A program made the translations under genes and the position numbers. The notes below the pieces were generated by a model. It saw only the letters and a list, made by a program, of their open reading frames with translations. It searched no databases and had not been told where the DNA came from. Below, one piece after another: positions 28,029 to 36,805 of a DNA stretch of 64,000 bases (position 1 is the stretch's first letter; each line of letters opens with the position of its first letter). The stretch is from Planktotalea sp. Its GTDB lineage: Bacteria > Pseudomonadota > Alphaproteobacteria > Rhodobacterales > Rhodobacteraceae. The stretch is from contig NZ_JABBAL010000006.1 in NCBI RefSeq assembly GCF_018607995.1, positions 90,366-154,365 on the forward strand, written 5' to 3'.

Positions 28029-29096
28029 TTAATCGTGCTGCACAAAGGTCGGATGGATCGGCGCACCAAGATCTTCGGTCGCCTCAGCCTCCACAAGGTC
28101 GCGTATTCTTTTGCGATACACATTAGGTCCCTTGTCGATGGCAATTCTGATGGGTTTGCGCTTTTGCGGGCGCAGTTCTTCGATATGGATGGCCTCTAAC
28201 ACATCTTTGTCCTCGGCAAATGCGATGCGGAACATCTTGTCCATATTCGCAGAGGCGTCTTCGTCACCAACCGCCGTGTTGCGCAGGTGCATCCAGTGAT
28301 CAATCGTGTAGTCCTCAGTCACGGGTGTCACAAAGTGCAGAGCAAAAATGCGCACGCCTTTGTCGCGCTGATCCTCTTCGAGCTGCGCCTCAACCGCGAC
28401 ACTCCCGAAATCAATTACAGCGGTGCTGGGAAGGTGCAAATAGTAGTAGTGCCAGCGATCCACGTTACCCATGAAATTACCGAAGTTCTGGAAAAACCCA
28501 ACCGGTGCAGAATCTTTGATCCAACGCCACGCAACGATCTGATCCCCAGAGGTCGACACATGCACAGGAACGTTCTCAGAAGCCGCACTACCAAGCGTCG
28601 TGGGGTGAACAAAACTTACATGCGCGGGATCAACAAGGTTCTCAGCCACGTTCAGATAATTGGCTTTGAGATGGAGCCCGTCGCCGTGATGCGCGTGCCA
28701 ATTCGGATCCCTGAACTCGGGCATATCAAACACAGGTGTGTCCGCGGCAAGCGCTGCTTCGCCGGGCCAAATCCAGACAATCCCATGCGCCTCATGAACG
28801 GGAAATGTCTCCACATAGGCAGACGCGGGCAAGTTATCTTGCCCCGGAACCCGCACGCATTTGCCGTCCGTTCCGAAAGTCATACCGTGATAGCCGCATT
28901 GCACCGTATCACCAATGCGCTTGCCCTTAGACAGCGGCAACAGACGATGTGGGCAGCGATCCTCCAGCGCAATAATCTGGCCGTCAGAGGAGCGAAACAT
29001 CACCAAGTTTTGCTCTGTGATAGTAATCGCGCGCAAGTCTTCGCCGAAATCCTTGGACCAACCGGCCACGTACCACGCGTTGCGCACAAACGGCAT
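28029..29096 (-). CDS. Rieske 2Fe-2S aromatic ring-hydroxylating oxygenase, VanA-like
   Basis: MPFVRNAWYVAGWSKDF start, Rieske motif CPHRLLPLSKGKRIGDTVQCGYH, mononuclear iron region NLVDPAHVSFVH. Confidence 0.9.
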   Translation of the reverse strand: MPFVRNAWYVAGWSKDFGEDLRAITITEQNLVMFRSSDGQIIALEDRCPHRLLPLSKGKRIGDTVQCGYHGMTFGTDGKCVRVPGQDNLPASAYVETFPVHEAHGIVWIWPGEAALAADTPVFDMPEFRDPNWHAHHGDGLHLKANYLNVAENLVDPAHVSFVHPTTLGSAASENVPVHVSTSGDQIVAWRWIKDSAPVGFFQNFGNFMGNVDRWHYYYLHLPSTAVIDFGSVAVEAQLEEDQRDKGVRIFALHFVTPVTEDYTIDHWMHLRNTAVGDEDASANMDKMFRIAFAEDKDVLEAIHIEELRPQKRKPIRIAIDKGPNVYRKRIRDLVEAEATEDLGAPIHPTFVQHD

Positions 29097-29155
29097 ATCT
29101 AGACTTCCCCTCAGGTCTTGGCAGACATCCCAAGTTGGCACCAAAAACTTGTTCG

Positions 29156-29166
29156 TTGTCAAACAA
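29156..29166. promoter_or_regulatory. Candidate operator in the Rieske/MarR divergent intergenic region
   Basis: TTGT-caa-ACAA inverted repeat about 45 bp upstream of the MarR ATG. Confidence 0.35.
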
Positions 29167-29209
29167 ATTATGCGCGCTTATCGTTGCATTATCAGGATGA
29201 GGAATGTGA

Positions 29210-29635
29210 ATGGCTCAGAACAAGGCGGAAAGTGCGTACAGGCTCGAGGACCAGATCGGCTTTCGACTGCGCTTGGCCAATCAAAAACACTTAGAGCTGT
29301 TTGCAGAACACATGCCCGAGGCGACCCCAACGCAATTCGCTATACTCGCGCGGCTCTATTTTGATGGATCTTTGTCTCAAAATCACCTTGGGCGGCGGGT
29401 TGGGATGGATGCGGCGACAACCAAAGGCGTCGTGGATCGGTTGCGCAGCAAAGGTTTGGTACAAAGCACGCCTTCAAAGACGGATTTGCGGCGGTTAGAG
29501 ATTTCGCTGACAGAGCAAGGGCGCGCCTTTGCGAAAAGTGCCATCGAGCGCGCCCAATTGATTTCGCAGCAAACCACAAAAAACCTAAGTGCGCGCGAGA
29601 CTGAGCGCCTTTTAGCGCTGCTCGACAAACTCTGA
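29210..29635 (+). CDS. MarR family transcriptional regulator
   Basis: LTPTQFAILARLYFDGSLSQNHLGRRVGMDAATTKGVVDRLRSKGLVQSTPSKTDLRRLEISLTEQG-like wHTH region. Confidence 0.92.
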   Translation: MAQNKAESAYRLEDQIGFRLRLANQKHLELFAEHMPEATPTQFAILARLYFDGSLSQNHLGRRVGMDAATTKGVVDRLRSKGLVQSTPSKTDLRRLEISLTEQGRAFAKSAIERAQLISQQTTKNLSARETERLLALLDKL

Positions 29636-29661
29636 GAGAGTGATTTTCTTATAAAAAGGTA

Positions 29662-30246
29662 TCACCGCAGCCCGTCTTTACCAATCGCATCGCTATGCGT
29701 AAGACCGCCAACACGGGGCAGTGGACGTCCACTATCTGTCACCGCAATAGCCACTAAAATCTCATTCGCACGCGGCGCATCATTCAAACGCACTTCGACG
29801 CCATCGAAGTGGGAACGCACATAGGCGGCATCTTTATGGCCCAGCGGCACATCCAAGTCCTGCCCTGGTCCGCCCATTTTCTTTGAAGACGGCACCAAGG
29901 CCGCACCTTTTTCTACTTCATTGCGTAACGGGGCACCCATTTTCGGGTGCAGTAACGCCGCCGCGTGTTCTAACTCGCCGTTATCACCAACCATCGCAGC
30001 TTTGCCGTAGCTTTCCGCTTGATCCGGTGTGATGCCCAGCGCTTTGACACACCGTTTTCCCAACGTTTCACCAAGCTCTGCGCCAATCTCCATCAAAGGC
30101 GAAAGATCCTCAACGTATTCCCCCGCAAACGGGTTCGCGATAACTGCGACAGCTACCGCTTTGCGAGTCGCGGGCGCGACGGCACGCCCTGCTTCTTGGT
30201 GTGTTTCCTCGACCCAAACGGCGATCTTGCGAATATCTGCACTCAT
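29662..30246 (-). CDS. AA_synth family protein (PF06684, former DUF1185), copy 1
   Basis: IRKIAVWVEETHQEAGRAVAPATRKAVAVAVIANPFAGEYVEDLSPLMEIG; tandem paralogue of the next gene. Confidence 0.82.
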   Translation of the reverse strand: MSADIRKIAVWVEETHQEAGRAVAPATRKAVAVAVIANPFAGEYVEDLSPLMEIGAELGETLGKRCVKALGITPDQAESYGKAAMVGDNGELEHAAALLHPKMGAPLRNEVEKGAALVPSSKKMGGPGQDLDVPLGHKDAAYVRSHFDGVEVRLNDAPRANEILVAIAVTDSGRPLPRVGGLTHSDAIGKDGLR

Positions 30247-30827
30247 CGTAGACCATCCTCCCCTTTAATATCTTTAGCAGCGAGACCCCCTGCGCGGTCA
30301 TGTACGCGTGCACCCGTGCTCATCACCAAAACAAAGGCCAATTCATTGGCACGCGGCGCGTCGTTCATTCCAACTTCCATGGCATCGAAATGCCCACGCA
30401 CGTAGGAGGCATTGATATGCGTGATCGGCACATCAAGACGCACGCCCGCAGCACCCACTTTCTTCGTGGAGGGCACAATCGCCTTCGCATCACCCAAAAG
30501 CTCACGCATCGCATAGCCCCCAGGCGCATGCCAAAGCGCACCATGTTCCAACTCGCCCGCGGTGCCGATGATAGAGCCTTTACCATACCCTTCGATCACA
30601 GACGCATCACCACCCAGCGCATCAATCAACTTTTGCGCCATCTCAAGGCCAAGCGGCTTCAGATCCTCCATAAAGGGTTGAATATCTTCGACATATTCTC
30701 CTGCATAGGGATTGGCGATCACCGCAACAACAGCGCCGCGTTTTTGCGGAGTATTGGCGCGCGGACCGCCTTCGTGAAAGACTTCTTCAATGACCGTTGC
30801 GATCTTGCGCACGACGACGTCAGGCAT
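30243..30827 (-). CDS. AA_synth family protein (PF06684, former DUF1185), copy 2
   Basis: VRKIATVIEEVFHEGGPRANTPQKRGAVVAVIANPYAGEYVEDIQPFMEDL; 4-bp overlap with copy 1. Confidence 0.82.
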   Translation of the reverse strand: MPDVVVRKIATVIEEVFHEGGPRANTPQKRGAVVAVIANPYAGEYVEDIQPFMEDLKPLGLEMAQKLIDALGGDASVIEGYGKGSIIGTAGELEHGALWHAPGGYAMRELLGDAKAIVPSTKKVGAAGVRLDVPITHINASYVRGHFDAMEVGMNDAPRANELAFVLVMSTGARVHDRAGGLAAKDIKGEDGLR

Positions 30828-31653
30828 GTTCCAGCACCTTTTCTGAGTTCAACTCTATTTGTCTACTTTGCCCGCGCAAATGCAAGCTTGCCGCTTGGAT
30901 AAGACCTTGGCTTTGCATGTGTCGCGCGCGTTGGACGCCATTTTGCAAAGCCCGATCGATCTCTTGCACATTCAATTCTCCAACGCTCACAACAACTTCG
31001 CGGGATCCAAGATCTGCATCCTCTCGAATATCCTGCGCGGATACGCGACGTATTGACCGATGGTTCGAAAGATCGACAGCGCCAGCGATCAAAGTGGCCG
31101 CCACATCCGCCACGCTTGCGGTTTCAGCCAAAACCGTCACGCTCTCCGCAATCCCAAACGAAAGACTTCGTCCTCCCTGCCCGCTTGTCGCGATGCCGCG
31201 CACTTTGCTTTGCGCATCGAGGGTAATCTTGCCAAGCGCCGCGCCACCAAGGCCTGCCATCGCAACGTTAAACGTAGCATCACCAGACAGATGCAGCGCA
31301 ATGTCGCCACCGTTATTCACATAAGCGCGCTTTACATCGGCAGTATGTAGCATTGCGTCTAAAACCGTCTCCGCGACCGCGCCAGCGACACCTGCCATAG
31401 GCGTCACAAAGCCTTCATGCGCTTGCGCCGCCTCCCACATCTTGCGCGCAACCGCCCCTTTCGGCGCTGGCCCATCGCACAACCGCAAAAGATCAATCTC
31501 GTTCATCAGCTCTGCCAACACAGTGTTCAAACGAGTTTCTGCCCCATCAAAAGCAATATCGCGTGCGCCATCTACACCAATCACCAGATCAATCGGCCCG
31601 TGCTGCAAATGCAGACGACCCCTTGATAGCAAAGCACCTTGCACCTGCATCAT
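30820..31653 (-). CDS. UPF0280 family protein (ApbE-like)
   Basis: GPIDLVIGVDGARD, MAGVAGAVAETVLDAM, AYVNNGGDIALHLSG. Confidence 0.85.
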   Translation of the reverse strand: MMQVQGALLSRGRLHLQHGPIDLVIGVDGARDIAFDGAETRLNTVLAELMNEIDLLRLCDGPAPKGAVARKMWEAAQAHEGFVTPMAGVAGAVAETVLDAMLHTADVKRAYVNNGGDIALHLSGDATFNVAMAGLGGAALGKITLDAQSKVRGIATSGQGGRSLSFGIAESVTVLAETASVADVAATLIAGAVDLSNHRSIRRVSAQDIREDADLGSREVVVSVGELNVQEIDRALQNGVQRARHMQSQGLIQAASLHLRGQSRQIELNSEKVLEHA

Positions 31654-33131
31654 CCGCGCCCTTCGCGCTTGTTGCGTTGCGCTTGATGGGGGTCGGGTTG
31701 CGTTGCGACTGGCTCAACTTTACGCACCTCAGACGTAAGCACTGAGCTTACATCTTTGATGTGCTCCATATGCCCTCCCAACGCGTCGTAATCTTCGCGC
31801 CGCATGGTAAATTCGATTGGAGCGACCAAGGCAGGTGTCGGCACATAACCGAAGGAGTTCGTCGGCATTTCCATGACATCCACCATCACAGTGATCCCGC
31901 CTCCTGGCCAAACATAGGCCTCTGCGCCGCCGCATGACACATAGGTCAACGCATCCTTCACAGATCGCGTCAGACGTACAGGGTTTTCCGTGACCCCCGC
32001 GCGCAAAGACCCCCCTGCACCACCCATAAAGAGCACGGAACACAAGGAAGGCTCACAGTTTTCCGCAATCCGATCCGCGCTGATGCGAAGCGTCTCAGAA
32101 ATTTCGGCAGGCTGGGGCACGAGATCCTCATCCAGCTCGTAATAGGCCCATTGCTCCCCTGTAGTGGAGACCATTAAAAGGCGTAGTCCCGCCCAAGCCT
32201 TTTTTGCATCCGCAGGTTTCAGAATGGTCAGCGGATCTTCCACATCTGTGCCACCCCACCCTGTGCCCGGCTCGGCAACTTGAAAATACCGGCCGGGGGT
32301 AGAGCGACGCCCTTGGATCTTGATGCCGGAGGGACGCATATCAAGTTGCTTGCCTGCTTCATGTTCCGTCAACACGCCAGTGATGTGATCATCGACAACG
32401 ATCACTTCGTCCACATGTGGCTCCCATTGTTTGGCGAACATCCCAATTGCGGCGGATCCACAGCCAACGCGCATCAGTTTTTCACGCACATCGTTGATGA
32501 TCGGCGCGTGGCCCGCCTGCACGACGACCTCCGCGCCGTCATCAACTTGCAGCGTCACCGCTTCGCGATTGCATAGGTTCATCAGCGCATCACAGGTCAC
32601 ACGTCCTTCCGCTTTGGTGCTCCCTGTGAGGTGTTCAACTCCACCAAGCGACAGCATTTTGGAGCCATATTCAGACGTCATCACATGGCCAATCGCCTCG
32701 CCTTTGACCCGAACAACCGCGCGTTCATGGCCGATGAAGCGATCCGTATCGATTTTCACTTTCACGCCGCAGTAGGAATAGATTCCTTCGGTTACAACCG
32801 TCACCATGTCCGCGCCATCGACCTCTTGGCTGACGATAAAGGGCGCAGGTTTATAATCTGGATAGGTTGTGCCCGCGCCGACAGCCGTCACAAACGTGCG
32901 CTTGCCTTGAAGGATGTCACCATCCCAATCCTGCGCGTTCTCCCCTTGATCAAGAAAAGCCACCGCAGGCGCGCCACGCTCGATCACTGTTAAAGGATCG
33001 AGGCGCACCAATTCACCTGCATGATTTGCATAGCGATCACAGGCCCCAGCTTTTCCTTCGGCGATGAAACACATCACGGGGCAAGCATCACAGCGGATTT
33101 TCTCGGGTTTCACGCGTGCCGTTTCAATCAT
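31650..33131 (-). CDS. 6-hydroxynicotinate reductase homologue (iron-sulfur protein)
   Basis: N-terminal CDACPVMCFIAEGKAGACDRY (CX2CX3CX9C), GTTYPDYKPAPFIVSQEVDGADMVTVVTEGIYSYCGVKVKIDTDRFIG; family name recognised from the Eubacterium barkeri Hnr protein. Confidence 0.85.
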   Translation of the reverse strand: MIETARVKPEKIRCDACPVMCFIAEGKAGACDRYANHAGELVRLDPLTVIERGAPAVAFLDQGENAQDWDGDILQGKRTFVTAVGAGTTYPDYKPAPFIVSQEVDGADMVTVVTEGIYSYCGVKVKIDTDRFIGHERAVVRVKGEAIGHVMTSEYGSKMLSLGGVEHLTGSTKAEGRVTCDALMNLCNREAVTLQVDDGAEVVVQAGHAPIINDVREKLMRVGCGSAAIGMFAKQWEPHVDEVIVVDDHITGVLTEHEAGKQLDMRPSGIKIQGRRSTPGRYFQVAEPGTGWGGTDVEDPLTILKPADAKKAWAGLRLLMVSTTGEQWAYYELDEDLVPQPAEISETLRISADRIAENCEPSLCSVLFMGGAGGSLRAGVTENPVRLTRSVKDALTYVSCGGAEAYVWPGGGITVMVDVMEMPTNSFGYVPTPALVAPIEFTMRREDYDALGGHMEHIKDVSSVLTSEVRKVEPVATQPDPHQAQRNKREGRG

Positions 33132-35853
33132 ACCCAGCCTCCTTCAAAGCAGCGCGCACGCGGTGCGGCAATGCGGGAACATGGCGCAAGCGCACCCCTG
33201 TTGCATTGTGCACGGCGTTCAATATGGCCGGTGCTGTCGGAATTAAAGCGTGCTCCCCTAGACCTTTGGCACCGAAGGGGCCATGCGCGTCCGGCTCTTC
33301 GACAATCAACGTCTCAATCGGGGGAACATCGCCAATCGTCGGGATCAGATAGTCATGCAAATTGTCAGTGCGACCCGGGATAAATTCTTCCATCAACGCC
33401 ATGCCAAGCCCTTGCGCAACACCGCCTTGAACCTGTCCTTCAACAAGCAACGGATTGATCGCTTGGCCCACATCATGCGCAGCCACGATTTTGATGGGGT
33501 TGATCGTGCCAAGCTTGGTATTCACTTCGACCACCGCGAGATGCGCGGCATAGCCAAACTGCGCATAAGGCACGCCTTGGCCATTCTCATCGAGCGGTTC
33601 TGTAGGCGGATCATAACTCGCTACTGCGCGCATCACATAACCGTCCTCGCCCACATCCATGCGGGACAGTTCAATCCTGTGCGAACCGCTCATTTCGATG
33701 CTGCCATCCCCCAGCACAATCTGGGCATCCTCAGCTGCGTTCACCAAAGTCAGTACTTGGCGACGCAGACTTTCACCTGACAGTTTCGCTGCATTGCCAG
33801 TGACAAACGTCTGGCGCGAGGCGGATGTTTTGCCAGCATCGGGAGTGATGTCAGTATCTGCCCCGACTAACGCGACTTGATCCACCGCAACGCCAAACGC
33901 TTGCGCAAAGATCTGTGAAATCACTGTATTGGAGCCTTGGCCGATATCAACCGCACCCTGATGCAAGACCAACGTGCCATCTGCGCGTAGTCCGCATTTG
34001 ATCGTCGACGGGTTCGCCATGGAGGTATTCCCGCAGCCATACCAGCCCGCCGCGATCCCCACGCCGCGCTTTAGATAAGTGCTTCTTGCGTTAAACTGAG
34101 CACACGCTGCTTTGCCGCTTTCCCAAGCAGGGCGCAGCGCTTCAAGGCAGGCCTTTACGCCAACCCCTTGTTCGAACACTTGGCCAGACACCGTTGGCAC
34201 ACCGTTATCAAGCGCGTTTAGTATGCGGAACTCTAGCGCATCCATGCCGACGGCTGCGGCAAGTTCCTCGAACAGGCTCTCTTGTGCGATGGCCGATTGG
34301 GGGACCCCAAAACCACGAAATGCGCCTGAGGGCGGGCAATGGGTGTAAATTCCTTTCGACTGGGCGCGATAGTTGGGTATCCTGTAGGGGCCTGAAGCAT
34401 GCAGCGGTACGCGATTGGCAACTGTCGGACCCCAGCTGGCATAAGCACCCGTGTTGAAATCCCCAACAAAACGCAAACCCGTCAGCGTGCCATCATGGCG
34501 CACTCCGCCTTTGATCTCCATCCGCCCGGGATGGCGTTTGGTTGACGTCTCCATGCTCTCCACACGCGAATAACACATCCGCACGGGACGCCCCGTCACC
34601 ATTGCACCAAGGCAAACATAGGGATGTACTGTCAGATCCAGCTTGGAGCCAAAGCCACCGCCAACAGCGGTAGGAACGATGCGGATATCCTCTTCGTCGA
34701 GAGCAAGAATGTTGGCGAGCGCCTCTTGGTTCATCACAGGGCTTTGGGTGCAGATATGTAGGTGCAGACGGCCCTCAACCCTTTCCGCATAACCTGCTTC
34801 GGGTTCGATATAGGCGTGCTCGACAAAGGATGTCTCAAAGCTCCCACTCAAAACGATATCCGCCTCAGCAAGCCCCGCATCCACATCACCATGGGCAACG
34901 AAACCACCGCACATAACGTTGTTCTCATGGCCCGTGTGAAGCTGCGGCGCTTCATTCGCTTGCGCCTCTATGACGTCTTGGACAGCAGATAATTGCGTCC
35001 ATGTCACTGGAAAATCACCGATCCTGTACGCCGCAATCGTATCCGCCTCCCCTATTACCACGGCCACGGCTTCGCCTTCGAAACGCGTCTGGGTTTCGGC
35101 AAAGACAGGTTGGTCAATGAAGCCTGGAATTGTACCGAATAAGTTGTCGCCAGGGATATCTTTTGCGCTTAGGACCGCTTCGATCCCGTCAATCTTGCGC
35201 ACAACTCCGAGATCACCAAACTCAAACGTTGCGTGCGGATAAGGTGAACGGACCACAAGCGCCACCAAAGCCCCTTCTGGCGCAACATCATCGCCAAAAC
35301 GCTCTGATCCATCGACCTTGGTTTGTCCGTCGATACGCGCGATGCTTTCACCGACAGCCCCCCTAACGCCAACCTCAGGAATACCAGCACCAACCGCAAC
35401 AACCGCATCAATAATTTTACGATACCCCGTGCAGCGACACAACACGCCACCCAAAGCATCTTGAACCTGTGCGACGTTGGGGCTGGGCACGTCTCGCAAC
35501 AAGGCCGCAGCGCTGACAATCATACCCGGCGTACAAATCCCGCATTGCGCAGCTTGGTGCGCAGTGAAGCTCTGTTGCAAACGCCCGAGAGTATCCGGTG
35601 CCACGCCGCGCAGTGTTTGGACATCGCGGCCCTTGGCTTGAGCCGTCGACGTCAGGCAGGCACATACAGGCAACCCATCAATCAAAACCGTGCAGGCCCC
35701 ACAATCGCCCGCGTTACAGCCAACTTTGACGTCTTTAGCGTTTAACTCTTCACGCAAAACCGCGCTCAGCCGCGCGCTGCCATGTGCCGCACTTTGAACG
35801 GCCTCACCGTTCAAAGTAAATCCGATCAGCTCACCCTCGCTTCGCTTATCCAT
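33124..35853 (-). CDS. Molybdenum hydroxylase: fused 2Fe-2S small subunit and molybdopterin large subunit (xanthine/nicotinate dehydrogenase family)
   Basis: CNAGDCGACTVLIDG and CGICTPGM...CRCTGY two 2Fe-2S motifs fused to a CoxL-like domain (GGGFGSKLDL, GAFRGFGVPQ, ALGEHALIP-like GLGEHALIPTAPAI). Confidence 0.9.
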   Translation of the reverse strand: MDKRSEGELIGFTLNGEAVQSAAHGSARLSAVLREELNAKDVKVGCNAGDCGACTVLIDGLPVCACLTSTAQAKGRDVQTLRGVAPDTLGRLQQSFTAHQAAQCGICTPGMIVSAAALLRDVPSPNVAQVQDALGGVLCRCTGYRKIIDAVVAVGAGIPEVGVRGAVGESIARIDGQTKVDGSERFGDDVAPEGALVALVVRSPYPHATFEFGDLGVVRKIDGIEAVLSAKDIPGDNLFGTIPGFIDQPVFAETQTRFEGEAVAVVIGEADTIAAYRIGDFPVTWTQLSAVQDVIEAQANEAPQLHTGHENNVMCGGFVAHGDVDAGLAEADIVLSGSFETSFVEHAYIEPEAGYAERVEGRLHLHICTQSPVMNQEALANILALDEEDIRIVPTAVGGGFGSKLDLTVHPYVCLGAMVTGRPVRMCYSRVESMETSTKRHPGRMEIKGGVRHDGTLTGLRFVGDFNTGAYASWGPTVANRVPLHASGPYRIPNYRAQSKGIYTHCPPSGAFRGFGVPQSAIAQESLFEELAAAVGMDALEFRILNALDNGVPTVSGQVFEQGVGVKACLEALRPAWESGKAACAQFNARSTYLKRGVGIAAGWYGCGNTSMANPSTIKCGLRADGTLVLHQGAVDIGQGSNTVISQIFAQAFGVAVDQVALVGADTDITPDAGKTSASRQTFVTGNAAKLSGESLRRQVLTLVNAAEDAQIVLGDGSIEMSGSHRIELSRMDVGEDGYVMRAVASYDPPTEPLDENGQGVPYAQFGYAAHLAVVEVNTKLGTINPIKIVAAHDVGQAINPLLVEGQVQGGVAQGLGMALMEEFIPGRTDNLHDYLIPTIGDVPPIETLIVEEPDAHGPFGAKGLGEHALIPTAPAILNAVHNATGVRLRHVPALPHRVRAALKEAGYD

Positions 35854-36688
35854 GGCTTGCCTCCCGCAGGGCTTGCGCGATTAAAGTGGCAACTACATCG
35901 ACGCGATACTCTTTAGATCCGCGCACGTCATCGATAGGCGCTAAGGCAGAAAGATCCGCCTCCGCAAGTATCGCGTCGGTTTGCGTGAATGTTTGATTTT
36001 CCAAAGCTGCCTCGAGTGCTGAGAGTCTCTTTGCCACAGGCGAGCAAGATCCAACAGCAATCCGTACATCACTCAAGACGCCGTCGCGCAACGCGAATGC
36101 CACCGCAACCATAGCGATGGAAATTACCAAATATTTGCGCGCGCCCAATTTCACGAAAGCACTTTTGAGTGCTGCCGAAGTTTCTGGGACTATCACTGCA
36201 GTCACCATTTCGCCCTGATCCAAAGCCACGTGCCGCACGCCAGTAATGAAGGAGTCCAAAGGCACAACGCGGCACCCTTCCGTGCTGCAAATTTCAACTG
36301 ACGCATTGAGCGCAAGCAAAGGCGGCACTCCATCCGCGGCAGGGGACGCGTTGCAGAGGTTTCCCGCAATCGTTCCTGCATTTTGGATTTGCACTGAGCC
36401 AACGTCCCGCGCAGCAGCTTTCAACCCATCGAAAGCTGTGGGCAAGTTGGTTGCGATCACATCGCTCCATGTGCTGGCCGCGCCGATGCGCCAGCCGTCT
36501 TTGGTTTTCAAAATGCCGCGCAGAGCCGTAATCCGCGTCACGTCCAGAATATCGCACTCGATCGGACGTTCGCCCTGAGCCGGATACCAATCCGTACCGC
36601 CCGCAATAATGCTGAGTTCGCTCGCGTCCAAAGCGGCAAGCGCATCGTCTAGTGACATAGGTGTTAGATATTCCAAAACAGCCCTCAA
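35846..36688 (-). CDS. FAD-binding medium subunit of the molybdenum hydroxylase
   Basis: YLTPMSLDDALAAL, IIAGGTDWYP, QIQNAGTIAGNLCNASPAADGVPPLLAL CoxM-like FAD motifs. Confidence 0.9.
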   Translation of the reverse strand: MRAVLEYLTPMSLDDALAALDASELSIIAGGTDWYPAQGERPIECDILDVTRITALRGILKTKDGWRIGAASTWSDVIATNLPTAFDGLKAAARDVGSVQIQNAGTIAGNLCNASPAADGVPPLLALNASVEICSTEGCRVVPLDSFITGVRHVALDQGEMVTAVIVPETSAALKSAFVKLGARKYLVISIAMVAVAFALRDGVLSDVRIAVGSCSPVAKRLSALEAALENQTFTQTDAILAEADLSALAPIDDVRGSKEYRVDVVATLIAQALREASHG

Positions 36689-36694
36689 AACTTG

Positions 36695-36706
36695 TTTGTA
36701 TACGAA
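36695..36706. promoter_or_regulatory. Candidate operator between the molybdenum hydroxylase operon and enamidase
   Basis: TTTGTATACGAA, near-palindrome centred on GTATAC in the 117-bp divergent intergenic region. Confidence 0.4.
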
Positions 36707-36805
36707 TAGAATATTGCAACGAGGATTCTGTCAAATCCTTTCCTGCCCCCTCTTGATCGAAGCACCGCATCTGTTAGCGTTCAAATGAACTCGAAAGGAA
36801 CAATC

